Origin: Hoylesella enoeca JCM 12259
GTDB lineage: Bacteria; Bacteroidota; Bacteroidia; Bacteroidales; Bacteroidaceae
Assembly: GCF_000613405.1 (NCBI RefSeq)
Contig: NZ_BAIX01000001.1
Coordinates: 1 to 64,000 of the forward strand
Length of the DNA stretch: 64,000 bases
Reading direction: 5' to 3'
Shown here piece after piece: positions 9,836 to 18,946 of the stretch. The stretch's first letter is position 1, and every line of letters begins with the position of its first letter. The translations under genes and the position numbers were made by a program. The notes below the pieces were generated by a model. The model was not told where the DNA came from. It did not search any database and worked only from the letters and a program-made list of their open reading frames with translations.

Positions 9836-12258
9836 ATGAAACAAAGCCTTTTGGCGCTTTTCCTCACCGCATCCGTGGTATGCGGGGCGCAGAATAGACA
9901 GGAACAAAACCTCAAAACGTGGCAATTCTCACGCGACGGAAAGGTATGGCAGCAGGTCAGTGTACCTCACGACTGGGCTATCAACGGCCCGTTCGACAGG
10001 AAATGGGATATTCAACACCTTGCCATAACGCAAGACGGACAAAACAAAGCCATCGATCATACTGGCCGTTCGGGGGCTCTTCCCTGGCTCGGTGAGGGTC
10101 GATATCGAACGGTTTTCACGGTTCCCAAAGGTGCAAAACGAGCCGAACTCTACTTCGATGGGGCTATGAGCGAACCCGTTGTGTATGTAAACGGACAGGA
10201 AGCAGGCCGTTGGAACTATGGTTATAATGCTTTCCGACTCGACATTACGCAGCTGCTCAGACGCGAGAACAATGAAATCACGGTGAGACTCCACAACGTC
10301 GAGGAAAGCAGTCGGTGGTATCCGGGTGCCGGACTCTATCGTCCCGTCAGGCTGATCTTCACCGGCGACATCCGCATTGACCCTTGGGAAACGTTCTTCC
10401 GCACGCTTTCGGCCGATGCAAACAACGCCAACGTTTCCGTAAACACGCAAATCAAAGGCGCTAAAAGTACGAAAAATATCAAGACGACAGTTACTATCAA
10501 GAATGCCGACGGACGCGTTGTAGCGCAAAAAACGGCATCACCCGACGCACAAGGACGCGCTTCTTTCAACCTTGATGTGGCTCACCCGCAACTTTGGTCG
10601 CCCGAATCCCCCACCCTATACACACTTATCACCACCGTCAAAGACGGCAACAAGCATCTTGATCGCACTTCGCAGCGCGTCGGTATACGCACCATCGATG
10701 TGTCACGAGCACACGGATTCCGCCTCAACGGCCTCTCGCGGAAGTTCCAAGGCGTATGTCTCCACCACGATTTAGGTCCACTCGGCGCCGCCGTCAACAA
10801 GTCGGCCATCATCCGACAGATACGTCTGATGAAAGATATGGCGTAGATGCCATCCGCACTTCACACAATATGCCCTCGCAAATGCAAATGGAAGTGTGCG
10901 ACTCGATGGGAATGATGGTAATGGCAGAGAGTTTCGACGCCTGGGCTGAGCCCAAAGTGAAGAACGATTACAACCGTTTCTATACCCAATGGTGGCGCAA
11001 AGACCTCACCAATCTCATCAAAGGCCATCGCAATCATCCCTCGATCGTGATGTGGAGTATCGGCAATGAGATTCCCGAACAATGGAAAACGGAAGGCGCC
11101 CGACGTGCAAAGGAGATGACGGAGTTCTGTCACAGCCTCGACAATACACGTCCGGTAACGGCCGGAGGAGATAATCCCAAAGCTTGTACAGATTGCGGTT
11201 TCTATGCCGCAACAGACGTTCCGGGTTTCAATTATCGTGGATTTCTCTACGATGAACTCATCAATCGTCAGCCGCAGGGCTTCATCCTGGGTACCGAAAC
11301 CACGTCTACGGTAAGTAGCCGAGGCGTTTACAAATTCCCCGTAGAGACCAAAAAGATGGCCACTTACCCCGATGGACAGTGCTCTTCGTATGATGTGGAG
11401 TGCTGCGGATGGAGCAATCTGCCCGACGATGATATGCGGATGCAAGACGACCGCACGTGGACCATTGGCCAATTCGTATGGACCGGCATCGACTATTTGG
11501 GCGAACCGACGCCCTATTATTCGTATTGGCCCTCTCGAAGCAGCTATTTCGGCGCCGTAGATCTGGCCGGATTGCCCAAAGATCGATACTATCTCTATCG
11601 CGCACAATGGAATAAACGCGAGCACACTTTGCATCTCCTGCCCCACTGGACGTGGCCGGGGCGCGAAGGAAAAAACACACCTGTCTATTGCTATACAGAC
11701 TATCCGCAGGCCGAACTCTTTGTAAACGGCCGCAGCCAAGGCCGAATCGCCAAATGCGACACGGCACGCTTAGATCGCTATCGATTGCGTTGGAACAACG
11801 TTGTCTACGAACCGGGCGAACTGAAAGTGGTGGCTTACGATGCTGATGGCCGAAAAGCAGCCGAAAAAATTATCCGAACGGCCGGCCAACCAGCTGCATT
11901 GCGCTTGGAAACCGACTGCAAACAACTCAGCCCCAACGGCGAAGATCTAGCTTATATCACCGTAACGATGGTGGACGAAGACGGCAACGAGTGTCCCGAT
12001 GCAGACGATTTGATCAGCTTCGAGGTGTCCGGAGCCGGTTCATTCCGCGCTGTCTGCAATGGCGATGCTACTTCTTTGGAGTCTTTCACTACGCCTCAGA
12101 TGCGTCTTTTCCACGGTAAATTAGTACTCACCGTGCAGAGTTCGGAGCACGAAGGCAGTATCACTGTCAAAGCAAAAGATGCCCGCCATCATCTCACAGG
12201 TATATTGCAACTCATCAATATCAAGCAAGTCCCGATTCGGATAAAAGCCCGTAAATAG
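9836..12258 (+). CDS. Glycoside hydrolase family 2, probable beta-galactosidase, broken by an apparent one-base deletion
   Basis: The corrected length is about 807 residues. A signal peptide (MKQSLLALFLTASVVCGAQ) indicates export. The N-terminal sugar-binding sandwich (VSVPHDWAINGPFD, then SRWYPGAGLYRPV) and an immunoglobulin-like domain precede a TIM barrel with the acid/base Glu in MWSIGNEIPEQW (about residue 412) and the nucleophile Glu in GFILGTETTS (about 488). The C-terminal third looks like the DUF4982 and Big-type domains common in Bacteroidota GH2 enzymes. The frame breaks at 10840-10841: adding one G (ATGGC to ATGGGC) gives MKDMGVDAIRTSHNMP, a strongly conserved stretch. It probably removes terminal beta-linked sugars in the periplasm. 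The exact sugar is not readable, and GH2 also includes beta-glucuronidases and mannosidases. Confidence 0.9.
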
Positions 12259-12259
12259 C

Positions 12260-12402
12260 GCGGCGGGGGGTCCCGAAACGTGTAAAATTAGAAAAACAGT
12301 GCGGCGGGGAGTCCCGAAACGAATAAAATTAGAAAAACAACGCGGCGGGGGGTCCCGAAACGTGCAAAATTAGAAAAATGACGCGGCGGGACTCCCCGCC
12401 GC
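12260..12402. repeat. GC-rich 41-bp tandem repeat (three copies plus a partial)
   Basis: Units start at 12260, 12301, 12342 and 12383, exactly 41 bases apart. Each is a GC-rich head (GCGGCGGGG-GTCCCGAAACG) followed by an AT-rich tail (AAAATTAGAAAAA). The fourth copy turns into its own complement. The segment 12295-12315 is a perfect 21-bp inverted match to 12388-12408. The array starts just after the GH2 stop codon (TAG at 12256-12258) and leads into repeat locus C. Confidence 0.85.
12383..12402. terminator. GC-rich hairpin between convergent genes
   Basis: GCGGCGGG-ACTC-CCCGCCGC, an 8-bp all-GC stem with a 4-base loop, between the plus-strand GH2 gene and the minus-strand receptor gene. It could work in both directions. 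There is no clear T tract. Confidence 0.5.
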
Positions 12403-12418
12403 ACTGTTATATTCACTG

Positions 12419-12497
12419 ATTCAATTAAATTTTCGTCGTGCAACTAACAGTTAAACGCCGTGCAACTCATGGTTAGTTGCACGGCGTTTAATGGTTA
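12419..12497. repeat. 22-bp-phased repeat locus C
   Basis: Units at 12419-12440, 12441-12462, 12463-12484 and 12485 onward. Segment 12451-12467 (TTAAACGCCGTGCAACT) is perfectly complementary to 12475-12491, a 17-bp stem with a 7-base loop. The last unit overlaps the receptor gene stop codon at 12495-12497. Confidence 0.75.
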
Positions 12498-14633
12498 AAA
12501 CAATTTTGCGATACGCTCCAATTCAATTCCGACGGTAGCTGTAAACGCCGTACCCGTGGTGAAAGGAGAATTGTATTGATAGCGATCGGGCCGATAATTA
12601 AACAGATTATCCACGCCCAATGTGATGTCGATGGCATTGTAAAAGCGCTGTCGCAGAATGAGTTTCCATAGCGAATAAGCTGGCGACGAGGCCGAAACGT
12701 AGGTTGCATAATCGCGGGCCAGTGTGTGGTAATGGTTGCGCGAAAGATAACGACCATTGAGTACGATGTCGAACGCATAATTGCGGAATGTACGCCGATA
12801 ATCCACCTGCGCAGTAAACGTATGCGGTCGCGAATCAGAAGTGTTGAGTCGGCCGCCACGCGGAAACTCATGGAAGAACGCATAAGACATTTTGGCCCCG
12901 ATACCGCAGGTATATCGTGCGATGACTGTGGCATCGAAACCTGCCAAGTCGGTACCGTCCACATTGCGATAAACCATGGCTCCGCGCCCGTTTTCTCTTG
13001 TTTGATCCCAGATGGTGGTGATTTCATTGCTAAGAATATTGTAATAGCCCGTCAACGTGAAGCAATAACAGCGGTGAACGTATTCTCCCGAGGCCGAAAA
13101 ACTATGACTTGTTTCGGCTTTCAAGTCCTTATTGCCATAGATTTTGAAGATGTTCGCCATATTGAAATCTGTGTATCGCTCTTTGAGCGACGGTGCGCGG
13201 AAACCTCGGGAATACGAACCGCGCAGCTTCAAACGGCCCAATGCGTACATCGTTGCCAGCTTCGGTGTGAGTTGCCAACCATACCCCGAAAAGTAATCAC
13301 TACGCAATCCGCCCACGATTGTCCAATGCTTGTCGATCGCCCAATCGGCCTGTGCAAAGAGATCGGCCGTAACTTGGGTGTGAGTATCATCTCCCGAGAA
13401 CTGATAAGACCTGAGATAATTGTTCAAGAGATCACCGCCGAGCGTGAGGGCAAGCCCCTTTGGAAACGTGTGAGTGTATAAAGCGCGCAGCGAATGTTGC
13501 ACGTTCTTATAGTCGAGAATATCTTTTCGGGGAGCGATATAATAGTTACTCTTATCGTATCGATCGAAATTATAACTCACATCGAGCACGTTCGCCTCGT
13601 CGAAACGACCGGTCAACCGTGTGCTTCCGCTGAAATCGCGCGCCCGGTCACGAGTGTCGACCGACGAGTTGCGCTCATGAAAATAGTAACCGGCCTTTCC
13701 CGTGAGTGCGAATCGATCGGAAATGCGAAACGAGAGTTTGTCTTTGAAGTTCCATTGATGGTTACCGTAGACCTGCGTACTGTCTTTTCGGCCTTTGTCA
13801 AAAGCATAATAAGTGCCTAATCGATCAGTTTGCACATGCAGAAGATTGGCCAATCGCCCTGCGCGCAAGCCCCATTCGCCACCGTGTCGCTGCTCTCCAT
13901 AACGGCTTCCGACATGTGAACTCAGATGGAGTGTAAGCGGATCGGAGGCCGATTTAGTAATGATATTGACCACAGCACCCACTGCATTCGAACCGTATAA
14001 CGCCGAAGCAGCTCCTTTGACGATCTCAATGCGCTCGATATTATCCGTGTTCAACCTGCGAAAATCAATGTTATCGAGCGTCTCTCCGGCCAAACGCTCT
14101 CCGTCAATGAGGAATAACAGCGACTGTCCACCTAATCCTTGCATCGTGAGAACAGGCTGTTGGTTCATCGAATACGAGTATTCCAGACCGGGAAGTTCGG
14201 CTTCCAACACGTCACGAATATTCGTTGCATCGAGCTTCCGGATGTCGTTAGCTGTGATAACACGCGTCACCACGGGCGTGTTGGCTAATGTTTTAGGCGT
14301 CAATGTGCCCGTAATGGTCACGGTGCTAAGGTTGATTAAATCTTCCTTCATCGTGATTTTAACGGCCGTTTCGCCCTCGACAGTCGTTTCGATCGTGGTT
14401 TTCTGATAACCCAATAACGTTGCTGTGAGACGGTAATGACCATTGGCGAGCGACAACGAGAAGTGTCCGTCTTTGTCGGTTTGCGCAGTTTGACTTCTGC
14501 CTTCAATCGAAACGTAGGCAAAAGGCACAGGTTTTTCACCGTCGGTCACAACGAGTCCGCGAACGATTGCAGCCCGCACGCCCACGGATAGTTGCATCAT
14601 GATGATGATGATCAATAGCAATCTTCCGGTCAT
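12495..14633 (-). CDS. TonB-dependent outer-membrane receptor, probable heme uptake (HmuR-like)
   Basis: A 712-residue protein with a signal peptide ending at about residue 21 (GVRAA), a carboxypeptidase-regulatory-like domain (about 24-95), the plug domain (VTRVITANDIRKLDATNIRD, LFLIDGERLAGE, IERIEIVKGAASALYGSNAV) and a long C-terminal beta-barrel ending in an aromatic residue (AKLF), as outer-membrane barrels do. It lies 4 bases after the HmuY-like lipoprotein gene and is third in the minus-strand operon. In Porphyromonas gingivalis the HmuY/HmuR pair captures heme, which supports a heme receptor role here; cobalamin or siderophore transport are alternatives that the sequence does not exclude. 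Confidence 0.85.
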   Translation of the reverse strand: MTGRLLLIIIIMMQLSVGVRAAIVRGLVVTDGEKPVPFAYVSIEGRSQTAQTDKDGHFSLSLANGHYRLTATLLGYQKTTIETTVEGETAVKITMKEDLINLSTVTITGTLTPKTLANTPVVTRVITANDIRKLDATNIRDVLEAELPGLEYSYSMNQQPVLTMQGLGGQSLLFLIDGERLAGETLDNIDFRRLNTDNIERIEIVKGAASALYGSNAVGAVVNIITKSASDPLTLHLSSHVGSRYGEQRHGGEWGLRAGRLANLLHVQTDRLGTYYAFDKGRKDSTQVYGNHQWNFKDKLSFRISDRFALTGKAGYYFHERNSSVDTRDRARDFSGSTRLTGRFDEANVLDVSYNFDRYDKSNYYIAPRKDILDYKNVQHSLRALYTHTFPKGLALTLGGDLLNNYLRSYQFSGDDTHTQVTADLFAQADWAIDKHWTIVGGLRSDYFSGYGWQLTPKLATMYALGRLKLRGSYSRGFRAPSLKERYTDFNMANIFKIYGNKDLKAETSHSFSASGEYVHRCYCFTLTGYYNILSNEITTIWDQTRENGRGAMVYRNVDGTDLAGFDATVIARYTCGIGAKMSYAFFHEFPRGGRLNTSDSRPHTFTAQVDYRRTFRNYAFDIVLNGRYLSRNHYHTLARDYATYVSASSPAYSLWKLILRQRFYNAIDITLGVDNLFNYRPDRYQYNSPFTTGTAFTATVGIELERIAKLF

Positions 14634-14637
14634 AACA

Positions 14638-15297
14638 TCATTTCTTGAATGTCAAAGGATAGACATATTCCAACGAAATATATCCTTTGGTGTTGTATTT
14701 ATTAGGGTTTGCGTAACCCGTAAAGTGCACGGCAGCCATCGTTCCATCACGAGTCAACAACAGATAAACTTTGTTTGAGGGTGTGTAAATGGGCGGCATA
14801 CTGCGCATATCGATATGAAGCCAACGCCCGAGAACGGTGTTTTTGAGTGTCTTTGCATAAGTCAGATAACCTTGCATCATCGTAGACACATCGACAATGA
14901 TGCTGTCTGCCTCATCAGGAGCAAACCGATCATCGTCCGGTCGGGCAAAAGTGCCGTCCTCGACAGCTGCTTTAAACGCATCGAAATCCGTGTATTCAGT
15001 CTCTAAAACACGACCTCCATTGGTCTTGCAATCATATCGATGCAAGGCAAATTGCCATTGGGCGGGAATCGACTTGGTGTCATTGTAAGGCAAAGTGAGT
15101 TGTCTTCCCGTTTTCAAATCTAAATAAATCCAATCCGTGTAAGCCGTTGCATCAATATAGGAATAAGTGTTCGGCTTGTTCATATCGGGCTTGACGACAC
15201 TCGACGGATCGTCATAAATGCTGTCGCACGACTGCACTGACCATGCAATCGTGCCCAACAGCATCCATGACAACAGGTTATACGTGATTCGTTTCAT
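14638..15297 (-). CDS. HmuY-family lipoprotein, putative heme-binding
   Basis: A 219-residue lipoprotein. The signal peptide ends in the lipobox WSVQSC, with Cys24 as anchor. The body shows the HmuY-family pattern: TDWIYLDLKTG early, FALHRYDCKTNGG in the middle and TKGYISLEYVYPL at the end. HmuY proteins are surface lipoproteins that take heme from host hemoproteins and pass it to a TonB-dependent receptor; the receptor gene follows directly here. The heme-ligating residues (His or Met pairs) vary across the family and cannot be assigned without a structure. The role is inferred from the family and the operon. Start at ATG 15297, 20 bases after the upstream gene. Confidence 0.75.
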   Translation of the reverse strand: MKRITYNLLSWMLLGTIAWSVQSCDSIYDDPSSVVKPDMNKPNTYSYIDATAYTDWIYLDLKTGRQLTLPYNDTKSIPAQWQFALHRYDCKTNGGRVLETEYTDFDAFKAAVEDGTFARPDDDRFAPDEADSIIVDVSTMMQGYLTYAKTLKNTVLGRWLHIDMRSMPPIYTPSNKVYLLLTRDGTMAAVHFTGYANPNKYNTKGYISLEYVYPLTFKK

Positions 15298-15317
15298 CCC
15301 TGTTTGTCGTCGTATCG

Positions 15318-16232
15318 TTATTCGCCTGCCAAGAATTTAGCCAATGCCTGCTTGGCAGCTCGGGCCTCGGCAGCTTTCTTTTCGGGTGCAACACCACTTT
15401 TAAGCGTAACTGTCGTGCCACCCATCACAGCCGGCATGGTGAACGAAAGACTGTAAGTCTTACCGTCTTTGCTCACTGTTCCTTGGAAAACACAGGCATA
15501 ATCTTTCGGCGTTCCACCGCCCATGGCCATCTGAATTGTGCCCTTTCCATTCAAGTTATACTCCTCTCCGTTGACCGAAACAGTCACACCCGTGAGCGAG
15601 GCAGTGCCCCACATCTTCGATTTGAAGCTAACGGTGAGCGTCTTAGCATCTTCGCTCGCAGCCACAGCAACAGTTTCGTCCTTGGTGATCATATCTTTGA
15701 ACATCTTGCTTGATGCTGTCGTATAGCCTTTATAGCTGTTGGCAACAAGCAAAGTGAGTGGAGCCGACCCATTGCTGAAATTGATTTTCGTACCGCCCAT
15801 CACACCATTGATGGTGAAAATGAGGTTATAGGTCTTTTTATCCTTGCTGATGCTGCCCGTCAAAGCACAGTCATACTGGGTTGGTTTACCACCTTTGTGT
15901 CCTTCAATAGTCGACTTTCCGAGTCCCACCAAGACATATTCATCTCCTGATTGGGTCACCGTAGCCGTGTTGAACGTGCTCGTTCCCCACGCGCCTTTCG
16001 ATGTGTAGACCACTTTGACGGTGCCGTCTGAATTGTTCGTGATCTGCACCGACTCGCCATCCAAGCCCATTCCAGTGGGCATATAGGGGAAAGTGACTTT
16101 TGTCCAACCTTGATATGTTCCGGCAATAGCCCCTTCTGACGGGGTGTCATTGTTGTCATCGCTACATGCAACAATAGCTAATGCAGCAAAAAGTGCTACG
16201 ATTGATTGTTTGAAAATAGCCGTTTTTTTCAT
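15318..16232 (-). CDS. Lipoprotein with two calycin-like beta-barrel repeats
   Basis: A 304-residue lipoprotein with lipobox ALAIVACSDDNND; the acidic run after the Cys resembles a surface-export signal of Bacteroidota lipoproteins. Two similar halves follow (about residues 33-165 and 166-290). Each contains a Y-x-G-Y/W strand start, a VxVNGEEY/SGDEYVL turn, a G-x-G-T/K loop and a final strand ending in VMGGTxxx. These match calycin-like domains found beside HmuY genes. The C-terminal tail is Ala/Lys rich. It is the first gene of the putative heme operon, directly behind the promoter at 16272-16279. Ligand unknown; a heme or porphyrin accessory role is only inferred from the neighbours. Confidence 0.72.
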   Translation of the reverse strand: MKKTAIFKQSIVALFAALAIVACSDDNNDTPSEGAIAGTYQGWTKVTFPYMPTGMGLDGESVQITNNSDGTVKVVYTSKGAWGTSTFNTATVTQSGDEYVLVGLGKSTIEGHKGGKPTQYDCALTGSISKDKKTYNLIFTINGVMGGTKINFSNGSAPLTLLVANSYKGYTTASSKMFKDMITKDETVAVAASEDAKTLTVSFKSKMWGTASLTGVTVSVNGEEYNLNGKGTIQMAMGGGTPKDYACVFQGTVSKDGKTYSLSFTMPAVMGGTTVTLKSGVAPEKKAAEARAAKQALAKFLAGE

Positions 16233-16271
16233 TGTGATGTATTGAATTAAAATATTTAACTATATCGGATG

Positions 16272-16279
16272 CAAAGGTA
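16272..16279 (-). promoter_or_regulatory. Putative -7 element for the heme-uptake operon
   Basis: Minus strand reads TACCTTTG, 39 bases upstream of the calycin-like gene start. Confidence 0.6.
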
Positions 16280-16408
16280 AAGCGTCCCCATCGATGACAC
16301 AATACCCAAAAATGGGGATTTCATTTGTTTATTCATCATGCATCGTTCATCATTCATCATTATCCATTGTCATTTCCTTTATCTTTCGGGAGAGCCTGAG
16401 GGAAATTC

Positions 16409-16496
16409 TGATTAAGCATTAGTTGCGCTGCACATAAGCATTAATTATACGACAACTAACGCTTACTTACAACGCCATTAACCATGAGTTGAAAAT
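16409..16496. repeat. 22-bp-phased repeat locus D
   Basis: Four units of exactly 22 bases (16409-16430, 16431-16452, 16453-16474, 16475-16496) with core words AAGCATTAGTTGC, CAACTAACGC and CATTAACCATGAGTTG. Unlike most loci, it lies between two divergent promoters. The rest of the 16233-16716 gap holds the two promoters and TTCATCA-rich low-complexity sequence. Confidence 0.65.
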
Positions 16497-16635
16497 CAAC
16501 CCAAACTCATCTACTCGCTCACTTGCCAACTCGTCTACTGCAACAAAACAAAAACCACGCTCGCAGCAAGGCATTCTTTTTCTCTGAAATAGCATTTTTT
16601 AAGACTTAATTGTTTGCAAATCACCCGTGAATTTG

Positions 16636-16643
16636 TATTTTTG
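16636..16643 (+). promoter_or_regulatory. Putative -7 element for fhs
   Basis: TATTTTTG, a match to TAnnTTTG, 73 bases upstream of the fhs start codon. Confidence 0.55.
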
Positions 16644-16716
16644 CGACATCTAATAATCGGCCGTCTGCCCCCAGAAAGGACATTGCAGCCAGCTTAAACC
16701 TAATTCATACTATTAA

Positions 16717-18383
16717 ATGAAAACAGACATTGAAATCGCTCACAGCACTTCGTTAGAACCCATTTCACGAATTGCCGAGAAAGTAAACATCCCCGTTGAT
16801 TCGCTCGAACCATACGGGAAGTACATTGCCAAAGTGCCTTACCGCCTCATCAATGAGGAAAAGGTGAAGCAATCCAAACTCATTTTGGTCACCGCTATAT
16901 CGCCGGTGAAAGCCGGAATCGGCAAAACCACTGTCAGTATCGGCCTTGGATTGGGGCTGAATCACATCGGTAAAAAAGCCGTTGTGGCGTTGCGCGAACC
17001 AGTATGGGCCCCTGTTTCGGAATGAAAGGTGGTGCGGCCGGTGGCGGTTATGCACAAGTGTTGCCGATGGAGAATATCAATCTCCACTTCACGGGCGACT
17101 TCCACGCCATCACTTCGGCCAACAACATGATCTCGGCATTGTTAGACAACTACATTTATCAGCATCAAGACGAGGGATTCGGACTGAAAGAAGTCTTTTG
17201 GAGACGTGTTCTCGACGTCAACGATCGCTCTCTTCGCGACGTTATTACCGGTGTTGGAGGCCGAACCAACGGTGTTGTGGCCGAAAATGGATTTGATATC
17301 ACGCCCGCATCAGAGATTATGGCCATCTTCTGTTTGGCCAAAGACGAAGACGATTTGCGGCATCGCATTGAGAATATCCTGCTCGGAACCACCCTCGAAG
17401 GCAAGCCGTTCCGCGTGAAAGACATGGGAGTGGCGGGCGCTATTACCACGATTCTGCGCGACAGTATCAATCCGAATCTCGTCCAAACCACTGAAAACAC
17501 GGCGGCATTTATCCACGGCGGTCCTTTTGCTAACATCGCCCACGGGTGCAACAGTGTGATAGCCACCAAGGCAGCAATGACATTCGGCGATTACGCTATC
17601 ACCGAGGCAGGCTTCGGTGCAGACTTAGGTGCAGAGAAATTCTTTGATATCAAGTGTCGCAGAGCAGGCTTGCAACCCAAGCTTTCTGTGCTTGTGGCAA
17701 CGATTCAAGCCTTGAAAATGCATGGTGGAATCGATCTCAAAGAGCTTGCTAAACCTAATGAAGAAGGCTTGATAAAAGGTTTTGGCAATCTGGATAAGCA
17801 CATCGAGAATCTTCAAAGCTTTGGTCAGACAGTCATTGTGTGCCTCAATCGCTTCGGCACCGACACGCAGGCCGAACTCGATTTGGTGCGTGTTCATTGC
17901 GAAAAGATGGGCGTCGGTTTTGCCATCAACACAGCTTTCACCGATGGCGGAGTAGGAGCCGAGAAATTGGCACAGCTTGTTGTGAAGACGATCGACGAAA
18001 ATCCGTCGAAACCCTTACGCTTCGTTTACGACGAAAACGACAGTATTCAGGACAAGGTAACCAAGATTGCGACGAAGATTTACGGTGCCGATCGTGTTAT
18101 TATCAAGCCGGCGGCAATGCGAAAACTCAAAAACATCGAAGCCAGCGACTATCACAAATTCCCCGTTTGCATTGCAAAGACGCAGTATTCGTTATCCGAA
18201 GACCCGAAGTGGTATGGTGTTCCGAAAGGCTTCGAGATAACAATTCGTGACTTTGTAGTAAGTGCCGGCGCTGAAATGGTGGTCGCCATAGCCGGTGAAA
18301 TCATGCGTATGCCAGGACTTCCGAAGAGTCCTCAGGCCGAGCGTATTGACATTGTGAACGGCGAAATCACTGGTTTGTCGTAA
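16717..18383 (+). CDS. fhs: Formate-tetrahydrofolate ligase, broken by an apparent one-base deletion
   Basis: The corrected product is about 555 residues, the normal family length. It makes 10-formyltetrahydrofolate from formate, ATP and tetrahydrofolate for one-carbon metabolism. The nucleotide-binding loop reads [11 protein letters not shown] at about residues 64-74, slightly unlike the usual TPAGEGKTT. Conserved blocks [49 protein letters not shown]-like sequence, and [12 protein letters not shown] near the end are intact. The frame breaks at about 17001: adding one A (GAACCAGTATG to GAACCAAGTATG) gives [14 protein letters not shown] as expected. Both halves are well preserved, so error is more likely than pseudogene. 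Confidence 0.95.
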
Positions 18384-18411
18384 TCGCTGACCAACAGAGA
18401 ATTTCGCTTGC

Positions 18412-18426
18412 CCCCTAAATTAGGGG
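18412..18426 (+). terminator. Small hairpin after fhs
   Basis: CCCCTAA-A-TTAGGGG, 28 bases past the fhs stop codon. A weak terminator candidate with no T tract; similar short hairpins occur at 21859, 45725 and 61497. Confidence 0.35.
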
Positions 18427-18515
18427 AGTGGAAACCAATCTTCAATTGACAATTGATCATTAAGAAATTCCTCATTGCGCTTCGCTCACAAAGCCAAAAG
18501 AATATAGCGAATATG

Positions 18516-18647
18516 AGATTTGTATTTCATTGAGATTCAATGAAGTGCAAATCTCATTGCAATGAATGGTCAATCGCACTGCAATGAACGGTTAGTCTTC
18601 GTGCGACTAATCGTTAGTTGTTGAGTGACTCATGGCTAATTAGAACA
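18516..18647. repeat. 22-bp-phased repeat locus E (six units)
   Basis: Units at 18538-18559, 18560-18581, 18582-18603, 18604-18625 and 18626-18647, with a degenerate one before. Typical words are CAATGAACGGTTAGT and CGACTAATCGTTAGTTG. The first two units contain complementary halves (GAGATTTG near 18515 and CAAATCTC near 18548). It lies between fhs and leuS. The rest of the gap to 18946 holds only the leuS promoter. Confidence 0.65.
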
Positions 18648-18880
18648 ATATTTACAAGCTCTTAGAAAAATAAAGAGTACCATCGGCTATATAAATCACC
18701 TCATTTGGCCAAATTTTATTACCTCATTTGGCCCAAAAGAATAGTGAAGGAGCACCGACATTGATGTTTCAGTTCATTTGGTTTACGCTCTTCCGTATTC
18801 TGCCAAGTCCTTACTTTATCAACCACTGACGGGAAATCGAGATTTTCGGAACAGCTCATTACTTTGTCAGAGATTTTTCG

Positions 18881-18888
18881 TAATTTTG
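18881..18888 (+). promoter_or_regulatory. Putative leuS promoter
   Basis: TAATTTTG (TAnnTTTG box) with TTTG at 18863-18866, 59 bases upstream of the leuS start. Confidence 0.55.
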
Positions 18889-18946
18889 CAAACTGCAGAC
18901 ATTGAGCCACTATGTCTGCATCAATCGACAAATAATCACAGATAAA

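Noticed and set aside
10861-11739. Long minus-strand open frame opposite the GH2 gene (also others opposite polA, leuS and the lyase)
   Set aside because: They mirror strong coding sequences on the other strand, lack known domains and have no promoter or start context.
12260-12402. 41-bp repeats considered as a CRISPR array
   Set aside because: The repeats are contiguous with no unique spacers between conserved units, and no cas genes are present.
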